A stretch of DNA of 33,452 nucleotides, from positions 1 to 33,452 of the IMG/VR virus record IMGVR_UViG_3300000318_000089; one strand, 5' to 3'. Below are positions 6,341 to 12,836 of the stretch, one piece after another. The notes beneath the pieces were generated by a model, which searched no databases, was not told where the DNA came from, and saw only the letters and a list, made by a program, of their open reading frames with translations. The stretch comes from a virus. Every line of letters begins with the position of its first letter. Position 1 is the first letter of the stretch. The position numbers were made by a program, and so were the translations under genes.

Positions 6341-7067
6341 AGCCGAAAATGAATTAATCAGGCTGCATTATCCTGATAAAAAAACGGATGCTATTGTTTG
6401 TTTTTTTAAAGATAGAACGGCTAGAGTGATTCAACAACATGCAGCAGCTATTGGAGTGAAAAAAAGTGAAGCTTTTATGAAAAGCCCTGAATCTGGAAGG
6501 ATTTCGAAACAAAATGATATCGGGGTTAATACTCGGTTTTCACATCAAATGCCAGGATGGAATAAAGGGAAAAAGCAGGCTGATTACATGAGTGCTGAAG
6601 CGATTGCAAATACGGCTAAAACCCGATTTAAAAGAGGACAGGACCCGCATAATACACAGCCTATAGGTTACGAACGAATTACTAAAGATGGTTATGTTGA
6701 AGTAAAAGTGCGTCATCTGAAAGATGGTGATGGTAAGAATAAGAATTTCGAACTAAAACAGCGGTTGATTTGGGAACAAAAAAACGGTCCTATTCCTGAT
6801 GGCGGGATTATTGAATTTCTGGACGGTGATAAATTGAATTTTGAAGATTCTAATTTGGTTTTACGAACCCGAAAAGAAAATTTACTTCGAAATCGAAATT
6901 CTGATTCGGCTATTGTGAGAAAACTGTTTAAGGTTAAAGAGCCGGAATTGGTGGCTGAGATTATTAAAAAAATACCTGCTGTAATTGAGTGTAAAAGAAA
7001 AATATTAAAAATTAAATCTGATTTAAATGAATCCAAACGAAAAATTAACCCAGTTACTAACGGATAA
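6321..7067 (+). CDS. HNH-fold phage protein with SANT/GcrA-like N-terminus, active site degenerate
   Basis: This 248-residue protein starts with a Myb/SANT- or GcrA-like helical region (about 3-50: WTEAENELIRLHYP through RTARVIQQHAAAIGV). A Gly/Asn/Lys linker (PGWNKGKK, RFKRGQ) follows, then a HNH_3-like core at about 145-195: LKQRLIWEQKNGPIPDGG, EFLDGDKLNFEDSNLVL. In related phage proteins His occurs in the HR-hVWE position, after the P-x-G turn, and before the DG. Here those positions read Gln, Gly and Phe. Asn of the NxxxSNL segment remains. It may bind DNA without cutting, or cut using other residues. It overlaps the next gene by 41 bases. Confidence 0.7.
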   Translation: MRKFWTEAENELIRLHYPDKKTDAIVCFFKDRTARVIQQHAAAIGVKKSEAFMKSPESGRISKQNDIGVNTRFSHQMPGWNKGKKQADYMSAEAIANTAKTRFKRGQDPHNTQPIGYERITKDGYVEVKVRHLKDGDGKNKNFELKQRLIWEQKNGPIPDGGIIEFLDGDKLNFEDSNLVLRTRKENLLRNRNSDSAIVRKLFKVKEPELVAEIIKKIPAVIECKRKILKIKSDLNESKRKINPVTNG

Positions 7068-7521
7068 GTTTTTTAAGCATGAAGGCGATGATTATGCTTT
7101 TATGAGTTGTAAAACTGTTGGTTCAAATTTAATGATTCTAACGAATAAAAAAACAATACAAATTCCTGTAGATCGGTTTGTGAGTTTTTACGAAAAAGTG
7201 GAATCTAATTGCTATGCTGCGGGCGATGTGATTAAAAAAGAATTTGTACCCACAAATCTGCCTGTAAAAAAGCCTGATGGTGAGACTTTGCCAACTGAAT
7301 TTAAACCGAGAGATTCTGTAATAGTTATTCCTGAATCGCCAAAGGTTTTTGATAAACTAAATAACAGTTTTGAAAGCCTGATTGATGCTATAGATAATGC
7401 TTCGGAGGCTGATTTAAAAAACTTAGAGATAAAGGCAAAAATGCTGACTTCGGTGGCTCAAACCGCTATTAATATGGAAAACAGCCGTAATAGTCTGATT
7501 AGGATAATTTCAGGGAAATAA
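7027..7521 (+). CDS. Early hypothetical protein
   Basis: The product of 164 residues has a small N-terminal beta-rich domain (about 12-60: DDYAFMSCKTVGSNLMIL, IPVDRFVSFYEKV), a Pro-rich linker (about 72-108) and a C-terminal helical region (about 112-160) that could be a coiled coil. The start overlaps the HNH gene by 41 bases. An in-frame start further downstream cannot be excluded, but the first Met is followed directly by ordered sequence. No family recognised. Confidence 0.6.
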   Translation: MNPNEKLTQLLTDKFFKHEGDDYAFMSCKTVGSNLMILTNKKTIQIPVDRFVSFYEKVESNCYAAGDVIKKEFVPTNLPVKKPDGETLPTEFKPRDSVIVIPESPKVFDKLNNSFESLIDAIDNASEADLKNLEIKAKMLTSVAQTAINMENSRNSLIRIISGK

Positions 7522-7529
7522 TTGTAGTT

Positions 7530-7763
7530 ATGGATATAATAATAAAGCAGGAGTTTGTTTTAAAGTATCATTTAAATAGAGATGAAATGTTAGTTTTTTC
7601 TTTGCTTCAAACGTTTAAGAATGTTTTGAGTTTAAGTGAAATTACTAATTACTTGATGGTTGTTGATGCGTTTTCAATTTGTATAAGCTTAGATTCTTTG
7701 TTAGAAAAGGAGTTGATTTCTGTAGAAGAAATTGATGGTAATCAGTATTTTAAAATTAAATAA
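7530..7763 (+). CDS. Small winged-helix-like protein
   Basis: The 77 residues read as three helices and a short wing: FVLKYHLNRDEMLVFSLLQT, LSLSEITNYLMVVDAFSICI, SLDSLLEKELISVEEIDGNQ, with a terminal strand YFKIK. That is the pattern of a minimal winged helix-turn-helix. It lies directly before the replication initiator, 7 bases upstream of that start, so it could regulate or help it. Not matched to a named family. Confidence 0.6.
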   Translation: MDIIIKQEFVLKYHLNRDEMLVFSLLQTFKNVLSLSEITNYLMVVDAFSICISLDSLLEKELISVEEIDGNQYFKIK

Positions 7764-7770
7764 TAACTCT

Positions 7771-8451
7771 ATGGATCAGCCTAATTTCTACGCTATCATT
7801 CCTGCAAATGTTCGGTATGATAAGAATTTAAAGCCAAATGCAAAATTATTGTATGGTGAAATTACGGCTTTGTGCAACCGTGACGGCTTTTGCTGGGCTG
7901 CTAATGATTATTTCGCTGAATTGTATAATGTTGATGCTGTCACTATTTCTCGATGGATTTCTCAGTTAGTTTCGGGTGGTTATGTATCGACTGAAATTTT
8001 GAAAAATGAAGGAAATAAACGTAAGATTTATATTGCCGACCTATTGACTAAAAAGTCAAGACCTATTGACAAAAAAATCAATAGGGTATTGACAAAAAAA
8101 TCAATAGCTATTGACAAAAAAGTCAATTCTAATATAAGGATTAATAATACAATTAATAATACAGAGAATAAAGAAGATTCTTCGCTCGCTTTTTTCGAAA
8201 AAAATTATCCTTCTAGATTTGAGTCTTTGATGATGCAGTATAAAAACCAAATTAATGACTTCGTCAGGTTTTCGGAAAGTTTTGAGGCAACTGTGATGCA
8301 GGAAAAATTAGAGTACGATGGGAATGTTCTTGAAGGTAGATTTCGAAAATATGCGATGAACTGGGTCGCTAATCAAAATAAGTTTGAAAAGCCAGTGATA
8401 GAATTGAATTCGAATGCAAATCAACCACAACGTAAATTTTTTAAAGGATAA
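7771..8451 (+). CDS. Replication initiator-like protein with winged helix (lambda O analogue)
   Basis: Residues about 1-90 are a winged-helix domain of the phage replication-protein type: FYAIIPANVRYDKNLKPNAK, LLYGEITALCNRDGFCWA, VDAVTISRWISQLVSGGYVS. A repeated basic segment follows (about 91-120), in which a 15-residue unit (LTKKSRPIDKKINRV, LTKKSIAIDKKVNSN) occurs twice. The C-terminal part (about 135-200) probably contacts the helicase. I chose Met at 7771 rather than an in-frame Met at 7732, because the extension lies within the previous gene and adds unrelated sequence. The next gene is DnaB, so initiator plus helicase mirrors lambda O/P. Four iterons lie inside this gene. Confidence 0.8.
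   Translation: MDQPNFYAIIPANVRYDKNLKPNAKLLYGEITALCNRDGFCWAANDYFAELYNVDAVTISRWISQLVSGGYVSTEILKNEGNKRKIYIADLLTKKSRPIDKKINRVLTKKSIAIDKKVNSNIRINNTINNTENKEDSSLAFFEKNYPSRFESLMMQYKNQINDFVRFSESFEATVMQEKLEYDGNVLEGRFRKYAMNWVANQNKFEKPVIELNSNANQPQRKFFKG
8043..8175. other. Putative phage replication origin: four iterons and an AT-rich segment
   Basis: Four 18-bp imperfect palindromes lie at 8043-8060 (ATTGACTAAAAAGTCAAG), 8065-8082 and 8088-8105 (both ATTGACAAAAAAATCAAT), and 8110-8127 (ATTGACAAAAAAGTCAAT). Start spacings are 22, 23 and 22 bp, about two helical turns. An AT-rich stretch follows (8128-8175) with an 11-bp direct repeat ATTAATAATAC at 8140-8150 and 8152-8162. Spacings that are not multiples of three mean neighbouring copies are read in different frames, so the likeness is at DNA level. 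The layout parallels the lambda origin inside gene O. Confidence 0.7.
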
Positions 8452-9956
8452 TGGAAAAATCGAATAAATATCAAGCTAAAAAAGTAGATAGAACTCCGGT
8501 GATAAATCTTGAAAAAGGGAAAATTCCACCTCAGTCAATCGAATTGGAAGAAGCTGTTTTGGGTGCGTTGTTAATCGATTCAAATTCGATTGATGAATGT
8601 TTGATTGTTTTGAAAACTGCTGAAGTTTTTTATAAAGAAGCGCATAAATATGTTTTTGAAGCGATTTCTGATTTGTATGCCAATAATGAATTGATTGATT
8701 TGTTAACTGTAAGTGCTCGTTTGCGTTCCATGAGTAAATTAGAATTGGCTGGAGGCGATTGGTATTTGATAAGCTTAACGCAAAAGATTGCTTCGAGTGC
8801 GCATATTGAAATTCATTCAAGATTGTTGCAGCAGTTTTATATTAAAAGGCAGTTGATTCGGGATGCTGCAATGATGCTTTCAATGGCTTATGATGCTGAT
8901 AAAGATTCTTTGGAATTGTTGAATGAATGGGGTGATTCTTTGGATAATTTGAATGAGCAAATTTCGTCTGGTAGAAAGAATATTAGTTATGCTGAAGGAT
9001 TGGATTTGGTTGAAAAACGTGTTGAATTCTTAACGCATAAATCACCAGAAGAAGTGACAGGTGCTCGCACTGGCTTTAATGTGATAGATCAGTTTACAGG
9101 CGGTTATCAACCTGGTGAATTGATTGTGGAAGCGGCTCGCCCTGGTATGGGAAAAACGGCAAAGATGTTGAAATGTGCGTTGGAAAATGCTCGAATTGGT
9201 AGCGGTGTTGGGATTATTTCGGCTGAAATGTCGGCGGTGCAATTGATTACAAGAACCGTGGCAATTGATACGAACTTTCACTTAACACAGCTAACTAAAA
9301 AAGGATTCGAAAAGAACGAATACTTTGCAACATTGAGTGTTAATAAGCATCGAATGAAAGGATTCCCAATCTATATTGATGATGCTGCATCGCCTGACAT
9401 TAGGCACGTACAAGCAACGTTGCGAATGTGGAAACGAAAGTTTGATATTAAAATAGCAATCGTGGATTACTTGCAATTGCTTTCGGATAGTACTAAGTCG
9501 GGCAATAGAGAGCAGGAGATTGCTTCTATTTCCCGAAAGTTAAAAGGATTGGCAAAAGAATTAAACATTCCTGTGATTGCATTGTCTCAGTTGTCTAGAG
9601 CTGTAGAGACTAGAGGTTCGAGCAAGCGACCAATGTTATCTGATTTACGTGAGAGTGGAGCAATAGAACAAGATGCTGATATGGTTACGTTTATCTATCG
9701 TCCTGAATATTATAACATTGAAGTAGATGAAGAGCTATTAGAGATGGGCGCTAACACTGAGATAATATTTGCAAAGTATCGAGGTGGTGCGCCTGGAACA
9801 ACGATAGGGTTACATTGGGATGGGAATAAAACAAAGTTTGAAGATCCTGCCGTTATGAATAAAGATTCTCATGATGAAGAATATCTTCCTAAAGTAAGTC
9901 CTGCTGAAGCATTTGGTCCTTCGGGTAGTGAAATTAATAATGATGAACCTTTTTAA
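8451..9956 (+). CDS. dnaB: Replicative DNA helicase, DnaB family
   Basis: This is a full-length DnaB (501 residues), the hexameric 5'-3' helicase that opens the fork for phage replication. Residues about 26-130 are the N-terminal DnaB domain (PPQSIELEEAVLGALLID). The RecA-like ATPase domain covers about 200-470. It contains Walker A ARPGMGKT (about 229-236), Walker B IVDYLQLL (about 337-344), a SQLSRAVETR segment, and SDLRESGAIEQDAD. The tail (about 470-501) is acidic. No intein or frameshift is seen. The gene follows the initiator with a one-base overlap, so initiator and helicase are co-translated. Confidence 0.95.
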   Translation: MEKSNKYQAKKVDRTPVINLEKGKIPPQSIELEEAVLGALLIDSNSIDECLIVLKTAEVFYKEAHKYVFEAISDLYANNELIDLLTVSARLRSMSKLELAGGDWYLISLTQKIASSAHIEIHSRLLQQFYIKRQLIRDAAMMLSMAYDADKDSLELLNEWGDSLDNLNEQISSGRKNISYAEGLDLVEKRVEFLTHKSPEEVTGARTGFNVIDQFTGGYQPGELIVEAARPGMGKTAKMLKCALENARIGSGVGIISAEMSAVQLITRTVAIDTNFHLTQLTKKGFEKNEYFATLSVNKHRMKGFPIYIDDAASPDIRHVQATLRMWKRKFDIKIAIVDYLQLLSDSTKSGNREQEIASISRKLKGLAKELNIPVIALSQLSRAVETRGSSKRPMLSDLRESGAIEQDADMVTFIYRPEYYNIEVDEELLEMGANTEIIFAKYRGGAPGTTIGLHWDGNKTKFEDPAVMNKDSHDEEYLPKVSPAEAFGPSGSEINNDEPF

Positions 9957-9958
9957 TT

Positions 9959-10276
9959 ATGGCAAATAAACCAAAGAAGATAGTGAGAGCTTATGTCCCG
10001 GAGCGTAAAGCATTCGAGCGTGAACGATTAGAAAGTGATTTTGATTACAATGGTAGGAAGTGGCGTAAGGTTCGCTTAGAACAATTAGAAAAGTTTCCGT
10101 TGTGTTGTGATTGTGAAGCTGAAAACAAAGTAACAGCTGCTACAGTTGCCGATCATGAACCACAAGCAAAGGTATTGATAAGCCGTGGCGATGATCCTTA
10201 TGATTTAAAGTGGTTAATGTCGCGGTGTAAAAAGCATCACGATTCTAAATCTGGGCGTGAACGTCATAAAAAATAA
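9959..10276 (+). CDS. HNH endonuclease of the terminase-associated type
   Basis: The 105-residue protein is a typical small phage HNH nuclease. It has a basic N-terminus, then KFPLCCDCEAENKVTAA (a zinc-binding CxxC at about 53-56), ADHEPQAK with the core Asp-His, and MSRCKKHHDSKSG near the C-terminus with Cys and His-His. In HK97-like cos phages such a nuclease is encoded just before the terminase and is needed for end cutting during packaging. Its position directly ahead of the small terminase fits that role. It begins 2 bases after dnaB ends. Confidence 0.85.
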   Translation: MANKPKKIVRAYVPERKAFERERLESDFDYNGRKWRKVRLEQLEKFPLCCDCEAENKVTAATVADHEPQAKVLISRGDDPYDLKWLMSRCKKHHDSKSGRERHKK

Positions 10277-10401
10277 ATAAAAAATAGGGGTATGGGGTAA
10301 AATCTCAATGAAGTGAAACTAGCGTACATCGCTGTTTATTTGGAATTTTACTCGGTGTGTTAATTTAGGTAGGGGGGTGTAAATGTTTAATAATTAGTGT
10401 T
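10277..10401. promoter_or_regulatory. Structured G-rich intergenic region, candidate cos site
   Basis: This 125-bp gap carries nested inverted repeats: GTAAAAT (10297-10303) pairs with ATTTTAC (10345-10351), enclosing the hairpin AGCG-TACAT-CGCT (10321-10333). G-rich tracts flank it (GGGG at 10294-10297 and six Gs in the tract ending near 10378). The gap is unusually G-rich for this genome and lies between the HNH nuclease and the small terminase, where cos often lies in HNH-type cos phages. An untranslated structured RNA is an alternative. Confidence 0.4.
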
Positions 10402-10872
10402 ATGGGAAATTTAAAAATAGTAACTGGTGATGGTACAATTGCCAACGTAAATAAAAATCTTTATCAAATTTTAGATAAGCTTCCTACTCCAAATTCAAAG
10501 TTTGAATTGAGTGATGATCAAAAATATTGGTATAAATATTTTGGTCAGCAGTTAGTTGATACTAAAAAATTAACCAAGCCTGATCTTATTCATTTACATC
10601 AATTAGCAACTTCTGTTGATTATTACATTCAGGCTGAAAATAAAATTCGTGAAAAAGGTTTTAATGGTGGTTTGATTCAAACTTTTAAAGGTGGAGCAAC
10701 AAATGTTTCAGGTTATGTTACTATTCGAGAAAAAATGATTAAAGAAATTAATGAGCTTTCAAAACATTTTGGGTTTTCATTTAAAGATCGTAGTAAGTTA
10801 ATTGAACCTAAAGAAGTTGATAGCAACCAACCTGATTTATTTACTGCTTTTTTAAATGCTAATCATGGGTAA
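10402..10872 (+). CDS. terS: Small terminase subunit, P27 family
   Basis: The product (156 residues) should recognise phage DNA and load the large terminase. The pattern is that of P27-family small subunits: a polar N-terminus (DKLPTPNSKFELSDDQKYWY), KKLTKPDLIHLHQLATSVDY (about 56-75), a central helix (YIQAENKIREKGF), QTFKGGATNVSGYVTIREKM (about 93-112), and a C-terminal LSKHFGFSFKDRSKL. The gene follows the HNH nuclease but is separated from the large terminase by about 2.8 kb of cassette-like DNA, which is unusual. Its stop codon overlaps the left arm of the first attC-like repeat. Confidence 0.85.
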   Translation: MGNLKIVTGDGTIANVNKNLYQILDKLPTPNSKFELSDDQKYWYKYFGQQLVDTKKLTKPDLIHLHQLATSVDYYIQAENKIREKGFNGGLIQTFKGGATNVSGYVTIREKMIKEINELSKHFGFSFKDRSKLIEPKEVDSNQPDLFTAFLNANHG

Positions 10873-10998
10873 CGGAAAAGCTAACCGATGTTCAGGAAAA
10901 GTAAGAACTGAACATTCGAGTAATAACAAATCTTACAGATACAAAACGATAATTAAATTAAACCTAAAGCCTGAATAGCGGTTAACGTATGTTATCAC
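10867..10998 (+). repeat. attC-like imperfect palindrome A
   Basis: The left arm (10870-10896, beginning at the stop codon of terS) reads TAAC..GCTAACCG..TTCAGG, and the right arm (10970-10994) is its near complement, CCTGAATAGCGGTTAAC through GTTA. It ends in GTTATCAC (10991-10998). A long imperfect palindrome with inner and outer paired blocks and an unpaired centre of about 73 bases is the plan of an integron attC site. From 10991 it shares 21 identical bases with site B. Confidence 0.5.
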
Positions 10999-11022
10999 TT
11001 CGGCTTTTTAAACGCAAAGAAA

Positions 11023-11256
11023 ATGATACAAGTATTTAAATGTGACCACTGCACTCACTTTACACAAGATGCAGAAGAAATGAGAAATCACGAAATTAAA
11101 TGTTCTTTTAATCCAATAAACAAAAAATGTTACTCTTGTAAACACGCTTGTGAGGATGGATACCCTATTAGCGGACATATGGCAGGTTGTGAAATAGGAC
11201 TAAATGCTTTCGAAGGCGAAAAAAACGGAAATTGTCTTGGTTGGGAAGCTGAGTGA
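11023..11256 (+). CDS. Cys-rich zinc-finger-like cassette protein
   Basis: The protein (77 residues) contains C7-x2-C10-x12-H23-x3-C27, a C2HC-type finger, and then C36-x2-C39-x3-C43 with further cysteines at 56 and 71, so it probably binds two metals. No named family is recognised. The gene occupies a discrete unit. It begins 32 bases after the start of a GTTATCACTTCGGCTT repeat, and its stop codon lies inside an AAGCTGAGTGATAACG repeat. The neighbouring 74-residue gene has the same flanks but no sequence likeness, which looks like exchangeable cassettes. There is no obvious promoter of its own. Confidence 0.65.
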   Translation: MIQVFKCDHCTHFTQDAEEMRNHEIKCSFNPINKKCYSCKHACEDGYPISGHMAGCEIGLNAFEGEKNGNCLGWEAE

Positions 11257-11405
11257 TAACGCCCCGCAGCTAAGCGAGGATTTTCGGATGTGATATGTGT
11301 ATTTATTCCGCTTAACCAAATTTAACCAAGTACAAAAAAATCAACAAATTAATAACCAAATGCCGAAAATCTCGCTTAACTGCTGTTATCACTTCGGCTT
11401 TTTAA
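11246..11405 (+). repeat. attC-like imperfect palindrome B
   Basis: Outer arms AAGCTGAGTGATAAC (11246-11260) and GTTATCACTTCGGCTT (11385-11400) are near complements. Inner arms CTAAGCGAGGATTTTCGG (11270-11287) and CCGAAAATCTCGCTTA (11363-11378) pair with one bulged base. Extra unpaired bases separate outer and inner arms on the left (CGCCCCGCAG) and right (CTGCT). About 75 AT-rich bases form the centre. Core to core (11253-11392) it spans 140 bp, at the top of the known attC size range. Confidence 0.55.
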
Positions 11406-11417
11406 CACCAAATAAAA

Positions 11418-11642
11418 ATGAATAAAGTAATTACAATAGATAATTTTTTAAATGAAAAAGAAAAAGAAAATGAACCTACTAAAGCAAACATTAAAGAATG
11501 GATGATAGAATTTGCAAAACTTCACGTCAATGAAGCTTTAAAACAAGCCAGCGAAAAATTTAGTATTAATCTTTTTGGACCAGATATTAATGAAGTCAGA
11601 AAAGATATTTTAAACGCTTATTCTTTAGATAATGTTGAGTAA
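11418..11642 (+). CDS. Small cassette protein, unknown function
   Basis: The 74-residue protein is charged and probably helical. The N-terminus resembles a short DNA- or partner-binding piece (MNKVITIDNFLNEKEKE), followed by WMIEFAKLHVNEALKQASEK, a long amphipathic helix, and an acidic C-terminus. No cysteines, membrane segments or known motifs are present. It is organised exactly like the preceding gene: start codon 33 bases into the GTTATCACTTCGGCTT repeat and stop codon touching the AAGCTGAGTGATAACG repeat. Function unknown. Confidence 0.6.
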   Translation: MNKVITIDNFLNEKEKENEPTKANIKEWMIEFAKLHVNEALKQASEKFSINLFGPDINEVRKDILNAYSLDNVE

Positions 11643-11694
11643 GCTGAGTGATAACGTTATCTCGCTTGGCGAGGTTTGGGGCAAAAATGCCCGA
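11641..11694 (+). repeat. attC-like half-site C with nested hairpins
   Basis: AAGCTGAGTGATAACG (11641-11656) is identical over 16 bases to the left end of site B. Here it runs straight into TTATC, creating the perfect 12-bp palindrome GATAACGTTATC (11650-11661). Two further hairpins follow: CTCGC-TTG-GCGAG (11661-11673) and GGGC-AAAAAT-GCCC (11679-11692). The right-hand GTTATCACTTCGG half is missing, so this is a partial or collapsed version of site B and may act as a terminator. Confidence 0.5.
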
Positions 11695-11722
11695 TTTTTC
11701 AATTTAAAAACAATATTTCAAT

Positions 11723-12634
11723 ATGGAAAATAATAATCAAATTCAAGACCAATCCCCAAATCTTGCCAAACGAGTGTTAGGCGATGTTGAAATTGCACGT
11801 TTGTTGAAATTAGAAGAAAAAGCAATTAGTTTTATAAAAACAATCAGAAACGCAAAGCCAGATGAATATTTATATGCTGGAAATAGTGGCGGAAAAGATA
11901 GTGCAATTGTAGATTATTTATTGCAATTATCAGGTATTAATTATCATTCGTATCATACAAACACAACACTTGACCCTCCTGGAACAATACCTCATTTAAA
12001 AAAATATTATCCACATACTGAAATTTTAAAACCAAACGAAACATTCTATCAGCTTATCAGAAGAAAGGGATTGCCAACTCGATTGAATAGATATTGTTGC
12101 GAGTATCTAAAAGAATATGGTTCTGTAGCTAAAATGGTTTTTGAGGGCGTAAGAAAAGCGGAAAGTAAAAATAGAGAAGGTAGAGATTATATCCAATGTG
12201 ACAGCAGAAAATGGCAAGAAGGCGCACAACATATTTACATTATTTATGATTGGACAGATATTGATGTTTGGAATTATATTTTTTTTCGGGATATTCAGAT
12301 TGCTCCACATTATGAGTTAGCAAAAAAAGTAGGATTAACAAGATTAGGATGTGTAGGTTGTCCACTTGTGAAACCTGCTACAAGAAAAAAAGAGTTCAAA
12401 ATGTATCCTAAAATTTTAGAAAATATAACAAAAGCTATCGAAGTAGGAATGAGAGAAAATCCACAATGGAAACTTTCAGTTGCTACTAAAGGAAATGCTG
12501 AATTAGCAATACAATGGTGGTTAACAAAAAAAACAATGGCACAATTTTTTAAAGATCAAATAATAACCGGAAGCAAAAAAGATGGTTGGGTATCAGAACC
12601 TAAAATTATTAACCAAACAAATTTGAATTTATGA
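11723..12634 (+). CDS. PAPS-reductase/DndC-like PP-loop protein
   Basis: This 303-residue protein belongs to the PAPS reductase/N-type ATP pyrophosphatase group. The PP-loop SGGKDS is at about 56-61. Paired cysteines RYCCEYLK (about 123-130) and GCVGCP (about 210-215) are arranged like the cysteines that hold a 4Fe-4S cluster in related enzymes. Family members activate a substrate with ATP for sulfur transfer or reduction; phage copies have been linked to sulfur metabolism or nucleic-acid modification. No other sulfation or dnd genes are nearby, so the substrate is unknown. It lies after half-site C, in the terS-terL insertion, and overlaps a 50-residue ORF by ATGA. Confidence 0.8.
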   Translation: MENNNQIQDQSPNLAKRVLGDVEIARLLKLEEKAISFIKTIRNAKPDEYLYAGNSGGKDSAIVDYLLQLSGINYHSYHTNTTLDPPGTIPHLKKYYPHTEILKPNETFYQLIRRKGLPTRLNRYCCEYLKEYGSVAKMVFEGVRKAESKNREGRDYIQCDSRKWQEGAQHIYIIYDWTDIDVWNYIFFRDIQIAPHYELAKKVGLTRLGCVGCPLVKPATRKKEFKMYPKILENITKAIEVGMRENPQWKLSVATKGNAELAIQWWLTKKTMAQFFKDQIITGSKKDGWVSEPKIINQTNLNL

Positions 12635-12783
12635 AAGTAAAAAATCAATGGATTGTTTTTAACAGCAATCAAGACCAATTATTAGTCGAAACAGAAAATG
12701 GTAAGTTTTATTTATACACTTATCACTCAGGATTTCAAGAAGTTTCTTCTGAAAACGCAAATGCTCTTATCAATATCGCCTAA
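12631..12783 (+). CDS. 50-residue protein coupled to the PP-loop gene
   Basis: The ORF starts in ATGA overlapping the stop of the PAPS-reductase-like gene, suggesting translational coupling. The peptide is soluble with a beta-rich first part (NQWIVFNSNQDQLLVETENG, KFYLYTYHSG) and a short helical end (SSENANALINIA). No family recognised. It could be a partner of the PP-loop enzyme. Its stop codon lies in GCCTAACGTCC, which matches the RYYYAAC left core of integron attC sites, but no right-hand partner is seen. Confidence 0.55.
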   Translation: MKVKNQWIVFNSNQDQLLVETENGKFYLYTYHSGFQEVSSENANALINIA

Positions 12784-12836
12784 CGTCCCCATATCCCCAC
12801 CCACCAAAAATCCCAACAAAATAAACACTTAAGCTT

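Noticed and set aside
7732-7770. Upstream start for the replication initiator
   Set aside because: It lies inside the preceding gene and adds 13 residues unlike the usual start of this family; 7771 begins a normal FYAIIP opening.
8043-8127. Possible CRISPR array from four regularly spaced repeats
   Set aside because: Units are 18 bp with 4-5 bp spacers inside a coding gene and no cas genes are present; the pattern fits origin iterons.
11723-12634. A complete Dnd phosphorothioation or defence system
   Set aside because: Only one DndC/PAPS-reductase-like gene is present; no dndA, dndB, dndD, dndE or partner nuclease is seen.
12778-12836. A fourth attC-like site after the 50-residue ORF
   Set aside because: GCCTAAC matches the RYYYAAC left core, but I find no complementary right arm or GTT core before the recombinase gene.
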